NCBI GenBank assembly: GCA_030146875.1 | Contig: JASLAX010000002.1 | Coordinates: 1-15,485 of the forward strand | DNA length: 15,485 nucleotides | Origin: Longimicrobiaceae bacterium | GTDB taxonomy: Bacteria > Gemmatimonadota > Gemmatimonadetes > Longimicrobiales > Longimicrobiaceae | Direction of reading: 5' to 3' | Shown here: positions 5,347 to 12,257 of the stretch, piece by piece | How the letters are laid out: each line of letters starts with the position of its first letter | How positions within the stretch are numbered: the first letter of the stretch is position 1 | Made by a program: the position numbers and the translations under genes | The notes under the pieces: model-generated | The model's database searches: none | Told to the model about the DNA's origin: nothing | What the model saw: the letters and a program-made list of their open reading frames with translations, nothing else

Positions 5347-6570
5347 ATGCGGATCTTCGGTCAGCACGAAGAGAAGACGGTGCAGCAGCTCCAGGACGTC
5401 GCGCAGCGGGCCGAGAAGGTCGCGCTGATGGCGGACGGACACCTCGGCTACATCATGCCGATCGGCGGGGTGGCTGCGTACCGGGAGAAGGTGTCGGTGG
5501 TGGGGGTGGGGTTCGACATCGCGTGCGGGAACGCGGCGATCCGGACCGACCTCACGCTGGACGACCTGGGCCCCGCGGGCGCCGAGCGGCAGCGCACCGT
5601 CGACGGGCTGGCCGACGAGATCGCCGCGGTCGTGAGCTTCGGGATGGGGCGGAAGAACCGCTCGGACGACGCGCCCACGGACCACCCCCTGTTCCAGGAC
5701 CCCTCGTGGGAGGCGGTCCCGGCGAGGGAGCGGAAGGCGCTGCTCGACAAGGCGCGGTCGCAGCTCGGGACCGTGGGCTCGGGGAACCACTACGTGGACG
5801 TGTTCGCGGACGAGGCGGGGACCGTCTGGGTGGGGGTCCACTTCGGCTCGCGGGGCTTCGGCCACACGGTGGCGTCCGGCTTCCTGGCGCTGGGGCAGGG
5901 CCGGGGCTGGCGGGACCGGGTGCCCGAGGCGGAGGTGCTGCTCGATCTCTCCGCGCCGCTCGGCCACGACTACTGGCACCTGATGGAGCTCGCCGGCCGG
6001 TACGCGTACGCCGGCCGGGAGTGGGTGGCGCGGAAGGTGGTCTCGCTCCTGGGCGCGAACGAGGTGGAGCTGGTGCACAACCACCACAACTTCGCCTGGC
6101 GGGAGACGCACGACGGCGAGGAGTTCATCGTCGTGCGGAAGGGCGCCACGCCCGCGTTCCCGGGCCAGAAGGGGTTCATCGGCGGCTCCATGGGCGACGA
6201 CGCGGTCATCGTGCAGGGGGCGGTGCGGCCGGAGGACTCCGAGACGGCGCGGGTGCAGCGGGAGGCGCTCTACTCCACCGTGCACGGGGCGGGGCGGGTG
6301 ATGTCCCGGACCGCGGCGGCGGGGAAGCGGAACCGGAAGACCGGGGAGATCATCTCCCCGGGCCGGGTCACGCCGGAGATGATGCAGGGGTGGATCGCGG
6401 AGAAGGGCGTCGCGCTGCGGGGCGGGGGTCTGGACGAGTCCCCCCACGCGTACCGGCGGCTCCCCGAGGTGCTGGCGGCGCAGGGCGACACGGTGGAGGT
6501 GCTGCACGTCCTGCGGCCGCTCGTGGTGGTGATGGCCGGCGCCAACGAGTTCGACCCGTACAAGGACTGA
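5347..6570 (+). CDS. rtcB: RNA-splicing ligase RtcB, first copy
   Basis: A 407-residue protein, the length of E. coli RtcB (408). GAGG at 5338-5341 supports ATG 5347. RtcB joins 2',3'-cyclic-phosphate or 3'-phosphate ends to 5'-OH ends, using GTP and Mn2+ through a covalent GMP-histidine. All signature motifs are present: DGHLGY near residue 30, GFDIACGN with metal ligands D57 and C60, GSGNHYVD with H148, HFGSRG with H165, HNHHN at 244-248, and STVHGAGR with the guanylated histidine at H313. It should be active. The gene follows the 112-aa protein and precedes a second rtcB 70 bp downstream. No RtcA cyclase, archease or PrfH is seen. Arg codons are overwhelmingly CGG, as in rsr and unlike the second copy. 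Confidence 0.96.
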   Translation: MRIFGQHEEKTVQQLQDVAQRAEKVALMADGHLGYIMPIGGVAAYREKVSVVGVGFDIACGNAAIRTDLTLDDLGPAGAERQRTVDGLADEIAAVVSFGMGRKNRSDDAPTDHPLFQDPSWEAVPARERKALLDKARSQLGTVGSGNHYVDVFADEAGTVWVGVHFGSRGFGHTVASGFLALGQGRGWRDRVPEAEVLLDLSAPLGHDYWHLMELAGRYAYAGREWVARKVVSLLGANEVELVHNHHNFAWRETHDGEEFIVVRKGATPAFPGQKGFIGGSMGDDAVIVQGAVRPEDSETARVQREALYSTVHGAGRVMSRTAAAGKRNRKTGEIISPGRVTPEMMQGWIAEKGVALRGGGLDESPHAYRRLPEVLAAQGDTVEVLHVLRPLVVVMAGANEFDPYKD

Positions 6571-6576
6571 CCACGC

Positions 6577-6602
6577 GGCGCCCGGGGGAATCCCCGGGCG
6601 CC
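6577..6602 (+). repeat. 11-bp hairpin between the two rtcB genes
   Basis: GGCGCCCGGGG (6577-6587) and CCCCGGGCGCC (6592-6602) pair perfectly around a GAAT loop, beginning 6 nt after the first rtcB stop. There is no T tract. With a Shine-Dalgarno (GGAGG, 6631-6635) and start 38 nt later, it is more likely an mRNA-stabilising or processing element than a full terminator. An alternative pairing, CCCTCT (6601-6606) with AGAGGG (6621-6626), also exists. Confidence 0.5.
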
Positions 6603-6640
6603 CTCTACATCCGCCGTGAAAGAGGGCGGCGGAGGACACC

Positions 6641-7924
6641 ATGAAAGTCTTCGGAGAGCACGACGGACAGACGCTGGGGCAGCTACGCGCCGTGGCCAGG
6701 AGCGCGGAGCGCGTGGCGCTGCTCGCGGACGGGCACGTGGGCTACGGAATGCCCATCGGCGGGGTGGCCGCCTACAAGAACCGCGTCTCCATGCTGGGCG
6801 TGGGCTTCGACATCGCGTGCGGCAACGCGGCCATGCGCACGGACCTGACGCTGGCGGACGTCACGCGCGGCAAGCTGACGCTGGAGGAGGTGCGGGGGAA
6901 CCCGTTCCGGCTGATGCAGGACCGCGACCTGGTGAAGCTGGCGGACGAGGTCGCATCCACCGTGTCCTTCGGCCTGGGCCGGAAGAACCGGGCGGACGAC
7001 GCGCCGGTGGACGACCCGCTGTTCCTCGATCCCGCCTGGTACGCGGTGCCCAACGAGGGCTCGTACCGCGACGACCTGCGCGACCGCGCCCGCCGTCAGC
7101 TCGGCACGGTGGGCAGCGGCAACCACTACGTCGACGTCTTCGCCGACGAGGCGGACCGGCTGTGGGTGGGGGTGCACTTCGGCTCGCGCGGGCTGGGGCA
7201 CACCATCGCCACCAACTTCCTGAACCTGGCGCACGGCCACGGCTGGGGACGCCGCACGGCGAAGGAGCAGGACGCGCTGCTGGACCTGGACACTCCCCTC
7301 GGCCACGACTACTGGCAGATGATGGAGCTCGCGGGGCGCTACGCCTACGCGGGGCGCGAGTGGGTGGGGCGGAAGGTGGTGGAGATCCTGGGCGGGACGG
7401 TGGAGGAGGTGGTGCACAACCACCACAACTACGCCTGGAAGGAGACGCACCTCTCGCCCGACGGCGAGCCCACGGCGTACGTCGTGGTCCGGAAGGGGTC
7501 GACCCCGGCGTTCCCCGGCCAGGCCGGCTTCGTCGGCGGCTCGATGGGGGACGACGCCGTGGTCCTGCGCGGCGCGCCGGCGGTTGGCGACCTGCGCACC
7601 GAGAAGCTGCAGCGCGAGGCGCTCTTCTCCACCGTGCACGGCGCGGGGCGGATCATGTCGCGCGCCGCCGCGCTGGGGAAGCGCGACCGCCGCACCGGCC
7701 GGGTGAAGGTCGCCGGCCGGGTGACGCCCGAGCGCATGCAGCGCTGGCTGCGCGAGCGAGGCGTCGTCCTGCGCGGCGGCGACCTGGACGAGTCGCCGCA
7801 CGTCTACCGCCGCCTCCCCAAGGTGCTGGAGGCGATGGGGAGCACGGTGGAGGTGCTGCACGTCCTCCGCCCCGTCATCGTCGTGATGGCAGGCGCGGAG
7901 GACGAGGACCCGTACAAGGGCTGA
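6641..7924 (+). CDS. rtcB: RNA-splicing ligase RtcB, second copy
   Basis: A 427-residue RtcB paralogue; GGAGG at 6631-6635 is 5 nt from ATG 6641. It is clearly related to the first copy along its whole length (for example PIGGVAAY, GVGFDIACGNAA, GHDYW, ELAGRYAYAGREWV) but not identical. It is about 20 residues longer, chiefly from insertions at about residues 80-95 (GKLTLEEVRGNPFRLMQD) and after the NHHNYAWKETH region. Catalytic features are intact: D57 and C60 in GFDIACGN, H162 in GSGNHYVD, HFGSRG, HNHHN and STVHGAGR with the guanylation histidine H333. Codon choice favours CGC for Arg, unlike the first copy, so this is not a recent duplicate. A division of labour between substrates is plausible but unproven. 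Confidence 0.96.
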   Translation: MKVFGEHDGQTLGQLRAVARSAERVALLADGHVGYGMPIGGVAAYKNRVSMLGVGFDIACGNAAMRTDLTLADVTRGKLTLEEVRGNPFRLMQDRDLVKLADEVASTVSFGLGRKNRADDAPVDDPLFLDPAWYAVPNEGSYRDDLRDRARRQLGTVGSGNHYVDVFADEADRLWVGVHFGSRGLGHTIATNFLNLAHGHGWGRRTAKEQDALLDLDTPLGHDYWQMMELAGRYAYAGREWVGRKVVEILGGTVEEVVHNHHNYAWKETHLSPDGEPTAYVVVRKGSTPAFPGQAGFVGGSMGDDAVVLRGAPAVGDLRTEKLQREALFSTVHGAGRIMSRAAALGKRDRRTGRVKVAGRVTPERMQRWLRERGVVLRGGDLDESPHVYRRLPKVLEAMGSTVEVLHVLRPVIVVMAGAEDEDPYKG

Positions 7925-7945
7925 GGACGCGCACCGTACGCAGAG

Positions 7946-8025
7946 AGGGCGCGGAGACGGAGCGAAGACACGAGAGACGCGAGGAACCCCTCCGCGTCTC
8001 CGCGTCCTCCGCGTCTCCGCGCCCT
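7946..8025. terminator. Large inverted repeat closing the RNA locus, probable terminator or dispersed repeat
   Basis: AGGGCGCGGAGACG (7946-7959) is perfectly complementary to CGTCTCCGCGCCCT (8012-8025), giving a 14-bp stem with a loop of about 52 nt. The loop contains a direct repeat of CCGCGTCTCCGCG. TTCTCC follows. It lies between the second rtcB and the convergent minus-strand membrane-protein genes, so it can end both. The GC-rich purine/pyrimidine composition is typical of dispersed intergenic repeats. Confidence 0.55.
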
Positions 8026-8088
8026 TCTCCTGGTACCCTGGGCTCGAGACGTCCCTCCGACGGCGACGGCGGGTGCCGCGGCCCGCCC

Positions 8089-8646
8089 TCACCACATCTT
8101 CCCGTACCGCCTCTCCAGCCGCGCGATCATGCGCTCGCCGCCGAAGTGGATCAGCGCGGCGGAGGCGGCGAAGCGGAGGGTGCGCGCCACGCCAGCCGCG
8201 GCGATGAACGGAATGAACGGGTAGCCCGCGATCCCCGCCGCGATCCAGACGAGCTTGCCGGGGATCAGCGGCAGCGTGCCGGCCGCGAGCAGGAAGAGCG
8301 TGCCGCCGTCGGTGAAGCGGTCCCGCAGGCCCTCCACGCTCGCGGGGTCGATCCCCACGTACGGCAGCAGCCCGCCGAGCGTGCCGAAGAAGAAGGCCCC
8401 CACCGCGTAGCCCAGCGCCGCCCCGATGGTGGACCCCGCGGCCGACCACGCCCCCAGGTGGAAGGCGCGCGGCGGGTCCGCCAGGCCCAGGGGAAGGAGC
8501 AGCGCCTCCAGCGGACCGGGGACCACGGAGCCCTGCATCACCCCCCACGTTCCCGCCGCCGGCCCGGCCCACCCCGACTCGGCCCAGCGGTGCAGCCGCG
8601 CCACGAGCCGGAAGACGCCGCCCCTGCGCCTGGCCGGTGCGCTCAA
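8089..8646 (-). CDS. YqaA/DedA-like (SNARE-associated/VTT) membrane protein, second of a pair
   Basis: About 185 residues from TTG (top coordinate 8646), whose codon overlaps the TGA of the upstream paralogue (TTGA) and which has GAGG-type bases upstream. GTG at 8604 is the alternative. The protein has several hydrophobic segments, re-entrant-like: GVMQGSVVPGPLEALLLPLG, AAGSTIGAALGYAVGAFFFG, then LLAAGTLPLIPGKLVWIAAG and YPFIPFIAAAG. The VPGPLE and PLIPGK-x(6)-AGxxGYPF patterns are those of the YqaA-like branch of the DedA/VTT family. DedA-family proteins act in the inner membrane in lipid-carrier transport or envelope integrity; the substrate of this branch is not known to me. It is co-transcribed with its paralogue and a MoeZ-type gene. 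Confidence 0.85.
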   Translation of the reverse strand: MSAPARRRGGVFRLVARLHRWAESGWAGPAAGTWGVMQGSVVPGPLEALLLPLGLADPPRAFHLGAWSAAGSTIGAALGYAVGAFFFGTLGGLLPYVGIDPASVEGLRDRFTDGGTLFLLAAGTLPLIPGKLVWIAAGIAGYPFIPFIAAAGVARTLRFAASAALIHFGGERMIARLERRYGKMW

Positions 8647-9278
8647 CCCGCCTCGCTCCTCGCCGGGGGAGCGGCGACGGACGTCCCGGTCCTGCGCTTG
8701 AGCTGCGAGAGCAGGTGCTCGCCGCCGTAGCGGACGACCACCGCCACGATGGCGAACCGTGCCGACCTCGCGACGGCCAGGATGGCGATGAAGGGGAGGA
8801 ACGGGTACCCCGCGAACCCCGCCCCGATGGCCACCACCTTCGCGGGGAGGAACGGGACGATGCCGGCGGCCGCGATCACCCATCCGCCGTGCTCCGCGAA
8901 CAGGCCGCGCATCCCCGCCACGGCGGCGGGATCGATCCCCACCACCCGCAGCGCCTCTCCCACCCCCTCGAAGGCGAACGCGCCGAGCGCGTACGCCACT
9001 CCGCCGCCCAGCGTGGCGCCCGCCGCCGACCACCGCGCGAGCGAGAACACGCGGGAGGGATCGGCGAGCCCCAGCGGCACCAGCACGGCCCCCAGCGGGC
9101 CGGGAACGACCGAGCCCTGCAGGAACGCCCAGGCGGCCGCGGCCGACCGGCCCCATCCGGAGGCGGCCAGGCCGTGCAGGCGATCGAGCAGCCGGAGCAG
9201 GATCGAGGGACGCCGCCCCGGCGGCGTGTCGGGCGGCGTCAGTACCGCGCCGCGGACGGGTCCACCCGCTCGCTCCAT
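8643..9278 (-). CDS. YqaA/DedA-like (SNARE-associated/VTT) membrane protein, first of a pair
   Basis: A 211-residue protein. ATG at top coordinate 9278 is chosen because AAGGAGG lies 9 nt upstream, although this places the start 40 nt inside the 3' end of the upstream moeZ-like gene. The body parallels its neighbour: AFLQGSVVPGPLGAVLVPLG, a glycine-rich membrane segment (GATLGGGVAYALGAFAF), then GIVPFLPAKVVAIGAGFAGY and PFLPFIAI. The family role is integral inner-membrane transport or envelope maintenance. Its stop overlaps the start of the second copy by 4 nt, indicating tight co-translation. The side-by-side similarity points to tandem duplication, now diverged; possibly the two form a heteromer. 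Confidence 0.88.
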   Translation of the reverse strand: MERAGGPVRGAVLTPPDTPPGRRPSILLRLLDRLHGLAASGWGRSAAAAWAFLQGSVVPGPLGAVLVPLGLADPSRVFSLARWSAAGATLGGGVAYALGAFAFEGVGEALRVVGIDPAAVAGMRGLFAEHGGWVIAAAGIVPFLPAKVVAIGAGFAGYPFLPFIAILAVARSARFAIVAVVVRYGGEHLLSQLKRRTGTSVAAPPARSEAG

Positions 9279-10420
9279 GCGTCGATCCCTCCTTCCAGGT
9301 TGCGGACCCGCGGAAAGCCCGCGTCCAGCAGCATCCGCACCGCGCGCGCGCTGCGCCCCCCCGACTTGCAGTGGACCACGATGTCGGCATCCCGGTCCAG
9401 CTCGCCCAGCCGCTCCGCGACCTCGCCCAGCGGGAGCAGGCGCGCTCCGTGGCCGCCCAGGTTGGCGATCTGCCACTCGTGCGGCTCGCGCACGTCCACG
9501 ATCTGCACCGCGTCCCCCGCGGCCAGGCGGGCCGCCAGCGCCTCGGGGGCGATGGAGGGGACCTCCGCCGCCTCCGCTCCCGCCGGGGCGACGCCGCAGA
9601 AGACCTCGTAGTCGATCAGCTCCGTCACCGTGGGACTCTCGCCGCAGACGGGGCACTCCGGGTCCTTCTTCAGCCTCAGCTCGCGCCACCCCAGGTCCAG
9701 CGCGTCGAAGAGCAGGAAGCGGCCGATCATCGGCTCCCCCACCCCCACGATCAGCTTGATGGTCTCCAGCGCCTGCAACGAGCCGATGATGCCGGGCAGC
9801 ACGCCCAGCACCCCGCCCTCGGCGCAGCTCGGCACCAGCCCCGGCGGCGGCGGCTCGCGGAAGAGGCAGCGGTAGCAGGGGCCCTTCCGCGCCCAGAACA
9901 CGGAGAGCTGCCCCTCGAAGCGGAAGATGGAGCCGTAGACGTTGGGCTTCCCCAGCAGCACGCAGGCGTCGTTCACCAGGTAGCGGGTGGGGAAGTTGTC
10001 GGTGCCGTCCACCACCACGTCGTAGCCGGCCAGGATCTCCAGCGCGTTCGCGCTGGTGAGCCGCGTCTCGTGGCGCACCACGGCCACGTTGGGGTTCAGG
10101 TCGCGGATGCGCTCCTCGGCGGAGTCGATCTTCGGCCGGCCCACCGTCGAGGTGCCGTGGATGATCTGCCGCTGCAGGTTCGACTCGTCCACCACGTCGA
10201 AGTCCACCAGCCCCAGCGTTCCCACCCCCGCCGCGGCCAGGTACAGCGCCAGCGGCGACCCCAGCCCCCCCGTGCCGACCACGGCCACGCGCGCGGCCTT
10301 CAGCTTCCGCTGCCCCTCCATCCCCACCTCGGGAAGGATCAGGTGGCGCGAGTAGCGGCGCATCTCCGCGGGATCCAGCTCCGGGAGCTCCGCGGCGAGG
10401 GGTTCGGAGGAGGTCGGCAC
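9239..10420 (-). CDS. moeZ: MoeZ/MoeB-type E1-like adenylyltransferase with C-terminal rhodanese domain
   Basis: A 393-residue protein from GTG at top coordinate 10420, with AGAGGG just upstream. Residues about 25-270 are the ThiF/MoeB/E1 fold: MRRYSRHLILPEVG, the ATP-binding GTGGLGSPL, DFDVVDESNLQRQ, DGTDNFPTRYLVND, zinc-ligand pairs CYRC and CPVC, and SCAEGGVLG with the conserved cysteine. Residues about 290-390 are a rhodanese domain, VQIVDVREPHEW and the active-site loop HCKSGGRSAR. Such fusions adenylate the C-terminal Gly-Gly of ubiquitin-like sulfur carriers (MoaD, ThiS, CysO) and then thiocarboxylate them, for molybdopterin, thiamin or cysteine synthesis. No carrier gene is in the window, so the pathway is unresolved. 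Its 3' end overlaps the next membrane-protein gene. Confidence 0.93.
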   Translation of the reverse strand: MPTSSEPLAAELPELDPAEMRRYSRHLILPEVGMEGQRKLKAARVAVVGTGGLGSPLALYLAAAGVGTLGLVDFDVVDESNLQRQIIHGTSTVGRPKIDSAEERIRDLNPNVAVVRHETRLTSANALEILAGYDVVVDGTDNFPTRYLVNDACVLLGKPNVYGSIFRFEGQLSVFWARKGPCYRCLFREPPPPGLVPSCAEGGVLGVLPGIIGSLQALETIKLIVGVGEPMIGRFLLFDALDLGWRELRLKKDPECPVCGESPTVTELIDYEVFCGVAPAGAEAAEVPSIAPEALAARLAAGDAVQIVDVREPHEWQIANLGGHGARLLPLGEVAERLGELDRDADIVVHCKSGGRSARAVRMLLDAGFPRVRNLEGGIDAWSERVDPSAARY

Positions 10421-10545
10421 GCGCCCTCTGCGGGGTGGGGGTGATCGGCCGCGCCGGGTCACGCGGCGCTGCTGAGACACGGCTCTGCGGGAAGCGGTTC
10501 CCGGCCAGGGCGCCGCACGCGGCGTCCACGGTGCCGAGATCCGCG

Positions 10546-10573
10546 TTGCCGCGGAGCGCCGTCGCTGGATAAT
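10546..10573 (+). promoter_or_regulatory. Promoter candidate for the HEAT-repeat gene
   Basis: TTGCCG (10546-10551) and GATAAT (10568-10573) are spaced by 16 bp. GGATAATACAC is the only AT-rich patch in the divergent gap. Confidence 0.4.
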
Positions 10574-10609
10574 ACACGCTCCGCCCGACCGGCGCCCGCG
10601 TCCCGCGGC

Positions 10610-10638
10610 TTGACGGCTCGTGTGCGCGGGGCGAGACT
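10610..10638 (+). promoter_or_regulatory. Second promoter candidate, TTGACG-17-GAGACT
   Basis: TTGACG (10610-10615) is 17 bp from GAGACT (10633-10638), followed by G. It mirrors the TTGACA-17-TAGACTG promoter at 2001 and would give a very short leader before the ATG at 10667. Confidence 0.4.
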
Positions 10639-10666
10639 GCCGATCCCGACCCTTTCCCGCGTGCCG

Positions 10667-12211
10667 ATGAGCTTCCCCCGCCCTCCCCGTCCCGACCCCG
10701 CAGCCAGGCTCGCCTGGCTGCGCGAGGAGCCCTCGCTCGACGCGCTGGCGCACGTGCTCCGTCTGCTCGTCCCGCGCGGCCGGTGGAAGGACGACGCGGC
10801 CCGCGCGGTGGACGCGTTTCTGAGCGGCGTGGGGCCCGACGGGCTGCCCGCGCTGGACGAGGAGCTCTCCCGCTGGACGTGGACGATGGGAGATCTCTGG
10901 CCCCTGCGCCCGGGCGACGTGGCGCGCCTGGACCCGCCGCCCGGGACCGAGGCCGGGGTGCTGGGAATGGCGACGTTCCACCGCAACGGGTGGGTGCGCC
11001 ACGTCGCGGTGCGGGCCCTGGCCGCGGAGGTGCGCGAGGGGAGCGGGCTTCCGTACCTGCTCGTGCGCGTGAACGACTGGGTCCCCGCCATTCGGGCCGA
11101 CGCGGAGGCCCTCGTGCGCGAGCGGCTCCGGCCCGACTTCGCGCCGGCCCTGGTCGCCTCGCTCGGGCTCGTACTGCGGCTGCGGGGGGGCGGGCGCGCG
11201 GACCACGGCGCGTTCGTGCGGGACGTGCTCGACCTCCTCTCCTCGCCGGAGTGCCGCGACGCCGTGCGGGCGGGGATCGACGCCCCCGCCGCCGCGGTCC
11301 GCCGCGCGTGCTGGGGCCTCGCGCTCCGCTCGGCCGGCGGCGACCTGCCCGCTCTCCTGGCGCGCGGGGCATCGCACGCGGACCCGGTGCTGCGCCGCGA
11401 GACCCTCTGCGCGGCGGTGGCCGCGTCCCCGGACGTGCTCGTCGCGCTCCTCCCCACCTTCCTTGCCGATCCCCTCTCGCCCATTCGCCGCGACGCGCTG
11501 CGCCTCCTGGCGGAGCGCAGCCCGGGGGAGGCGCGCGAGAGGGCGGAGGCCGCGCTGCTCGACCGCTCGCCGATGACCCGCGAGAAGGCGCGGGAGATCC
11601 TGAGCGACCGGGGCAGGGAGGGCTTCGCGGGTGTGTACCGTTCCGCGCTGGCGGAGGACCGCTCGACCACGGTCGCGCTAGCAGGGCTCTCGGAGACGGG
11701 GACGCGGGGCGACGCCCCCGCCGTCGCCGCGTTCCTGACGCACGGCCGCGCATCCGTCCGCCTCGCCGCCCTGAGGTCGCTGGCGCGCCTAGACGCGGAA
11801 GCGGCGTTCGATCCGCTGGTGCAGGCCCTGGCCGATCCGGCTCCGTCCGTCGCCACGACCGCCGGGCGGCTCCTGGCGCCCCGCGCGGCGCGGGTGGGCG
11901 AGTCCCATCTCGGCGCGCTCTTCCGCGACGACCCTCGTCCGCACGTGCGCCGCACCGCGCTCGCGCTCCTCGCCCGCAGCTCCAAGTGGGTCGCCGCCCC
12001 GTGGATCGTGGAGGCGTGCGCCGACCCGGATCCGTTCCTCTCGGCAATCGCCCTGGACATGGTGCGGAGGTGGGTGCGCGGGTTCAACCGCTCGCACGTC
12101 GCGCCCACGGCACAGCAGAGCGCCCGGCTGCTCGAAGCGGTCGACGGTGCCGGCGAGTCGATCGACGCGCACACGCGGAGGTACCTCCGCTTCGTCGCCG
12201 GACCGGCGTGA
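10667..12211 (+). CDS. HEAT-repeat protein
   Basis: A 514-residue protein if started at ATG 10667; GTG at 10661 is possible, and no Shine-Dalgarno is visible. It is built of repeated helix pairs with HEAT signatures such as NGWVRHVAVRALAAE, DPLSPIRRDALRLLAE, RASVRLAALRSLARLD and DPRPHVRRTALALLAR. The repeats run from about residue 100 to 460. There is no signal peptide or transmembrane segment, so it is probably cytoplasmic. HEAT solenoids are protein-protein or nucleic-acid scaffolds, and PBS-lyase-type HEAT proteins can act on cofactors, but no catalytic motif is visible. It is upstream of a lipoprotein gene by 46 bp and may share its transcript. Confidence 0.85.
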   Translation: MSFPRPPRPDPAARLAWLREEPSLDALAHVLRLLVPRGRWKDDAARAVDAFLSGVGPDGLPALDEELSRWTWTMGDLWPLRPGDVARLDPPPGTEAGVLGMATFHRNGWVRHVAVRALAAEVREGSGLPYLLVRVNDWVPAIRADAEALVRERLRPDFAPALVASLGLVLRLRGGGRADHGAFVRDVLDLLSSPECRDAVRAGIDAPAAAVRRACWGLALRSAGGDLPALLARGASHADPVLRRETLCAAVAASPDVLVALLPTFLADPLSPIRRDALRLLAERSPGEARERAEAALLDRSPMTREKAREILSDRGREGFAGVYRSALAEDRSTTVALAGLSETGTRGDAPAVAAFLTHGRASVRLAALRSLARLDAEAAFDPLVQALADPAPSVATTAGRLLAPRAARVGESHLGALFRDDPRPHVRRTALALLARSSKWVAAPWIVEACADPDPFLSAIALDMVRRWVRGFNRSHVAPTAQQSARLLEAVDGAGESIDAHTRRYLRFVAGPA

Positions 12212-12257
12212 GCCCGCTCGTGCGCGGCCCTCCATCCCCTTCTCCCATCCGGCCTCC

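Larger units (their letters stand above)
10421..10666. other. Divergent intergenic region
   Basis: This 246-bp gap separates the divergent moeZ-like and HEAT-repeat genes. It contains two plus-strand promoter candidates, listed separately. TATTAT on the minus strand lies within the same AT-rich patch (about 10568-10576) but has no good -35 partner. No small gene or RNA is evident. Confidence 0.5.

Noticed and set aside
10610..10666. Upstream TTG start for the HEAT-repeat gene
   Set aside because: TTG at 10610 coincides with a promoter-like -35 element, has no ribosome site, and the added residues show no domain. ATG 10667 is preferred.
8643..12047. Very long minus-strand frame (over 1,100 codons) spanning several genes
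   Set aside because: Only its 3' part is real (the membrane protein). The remainder runs antisense or out of frame to well-supported genes and arises from rarity of stop codons at this GC content.
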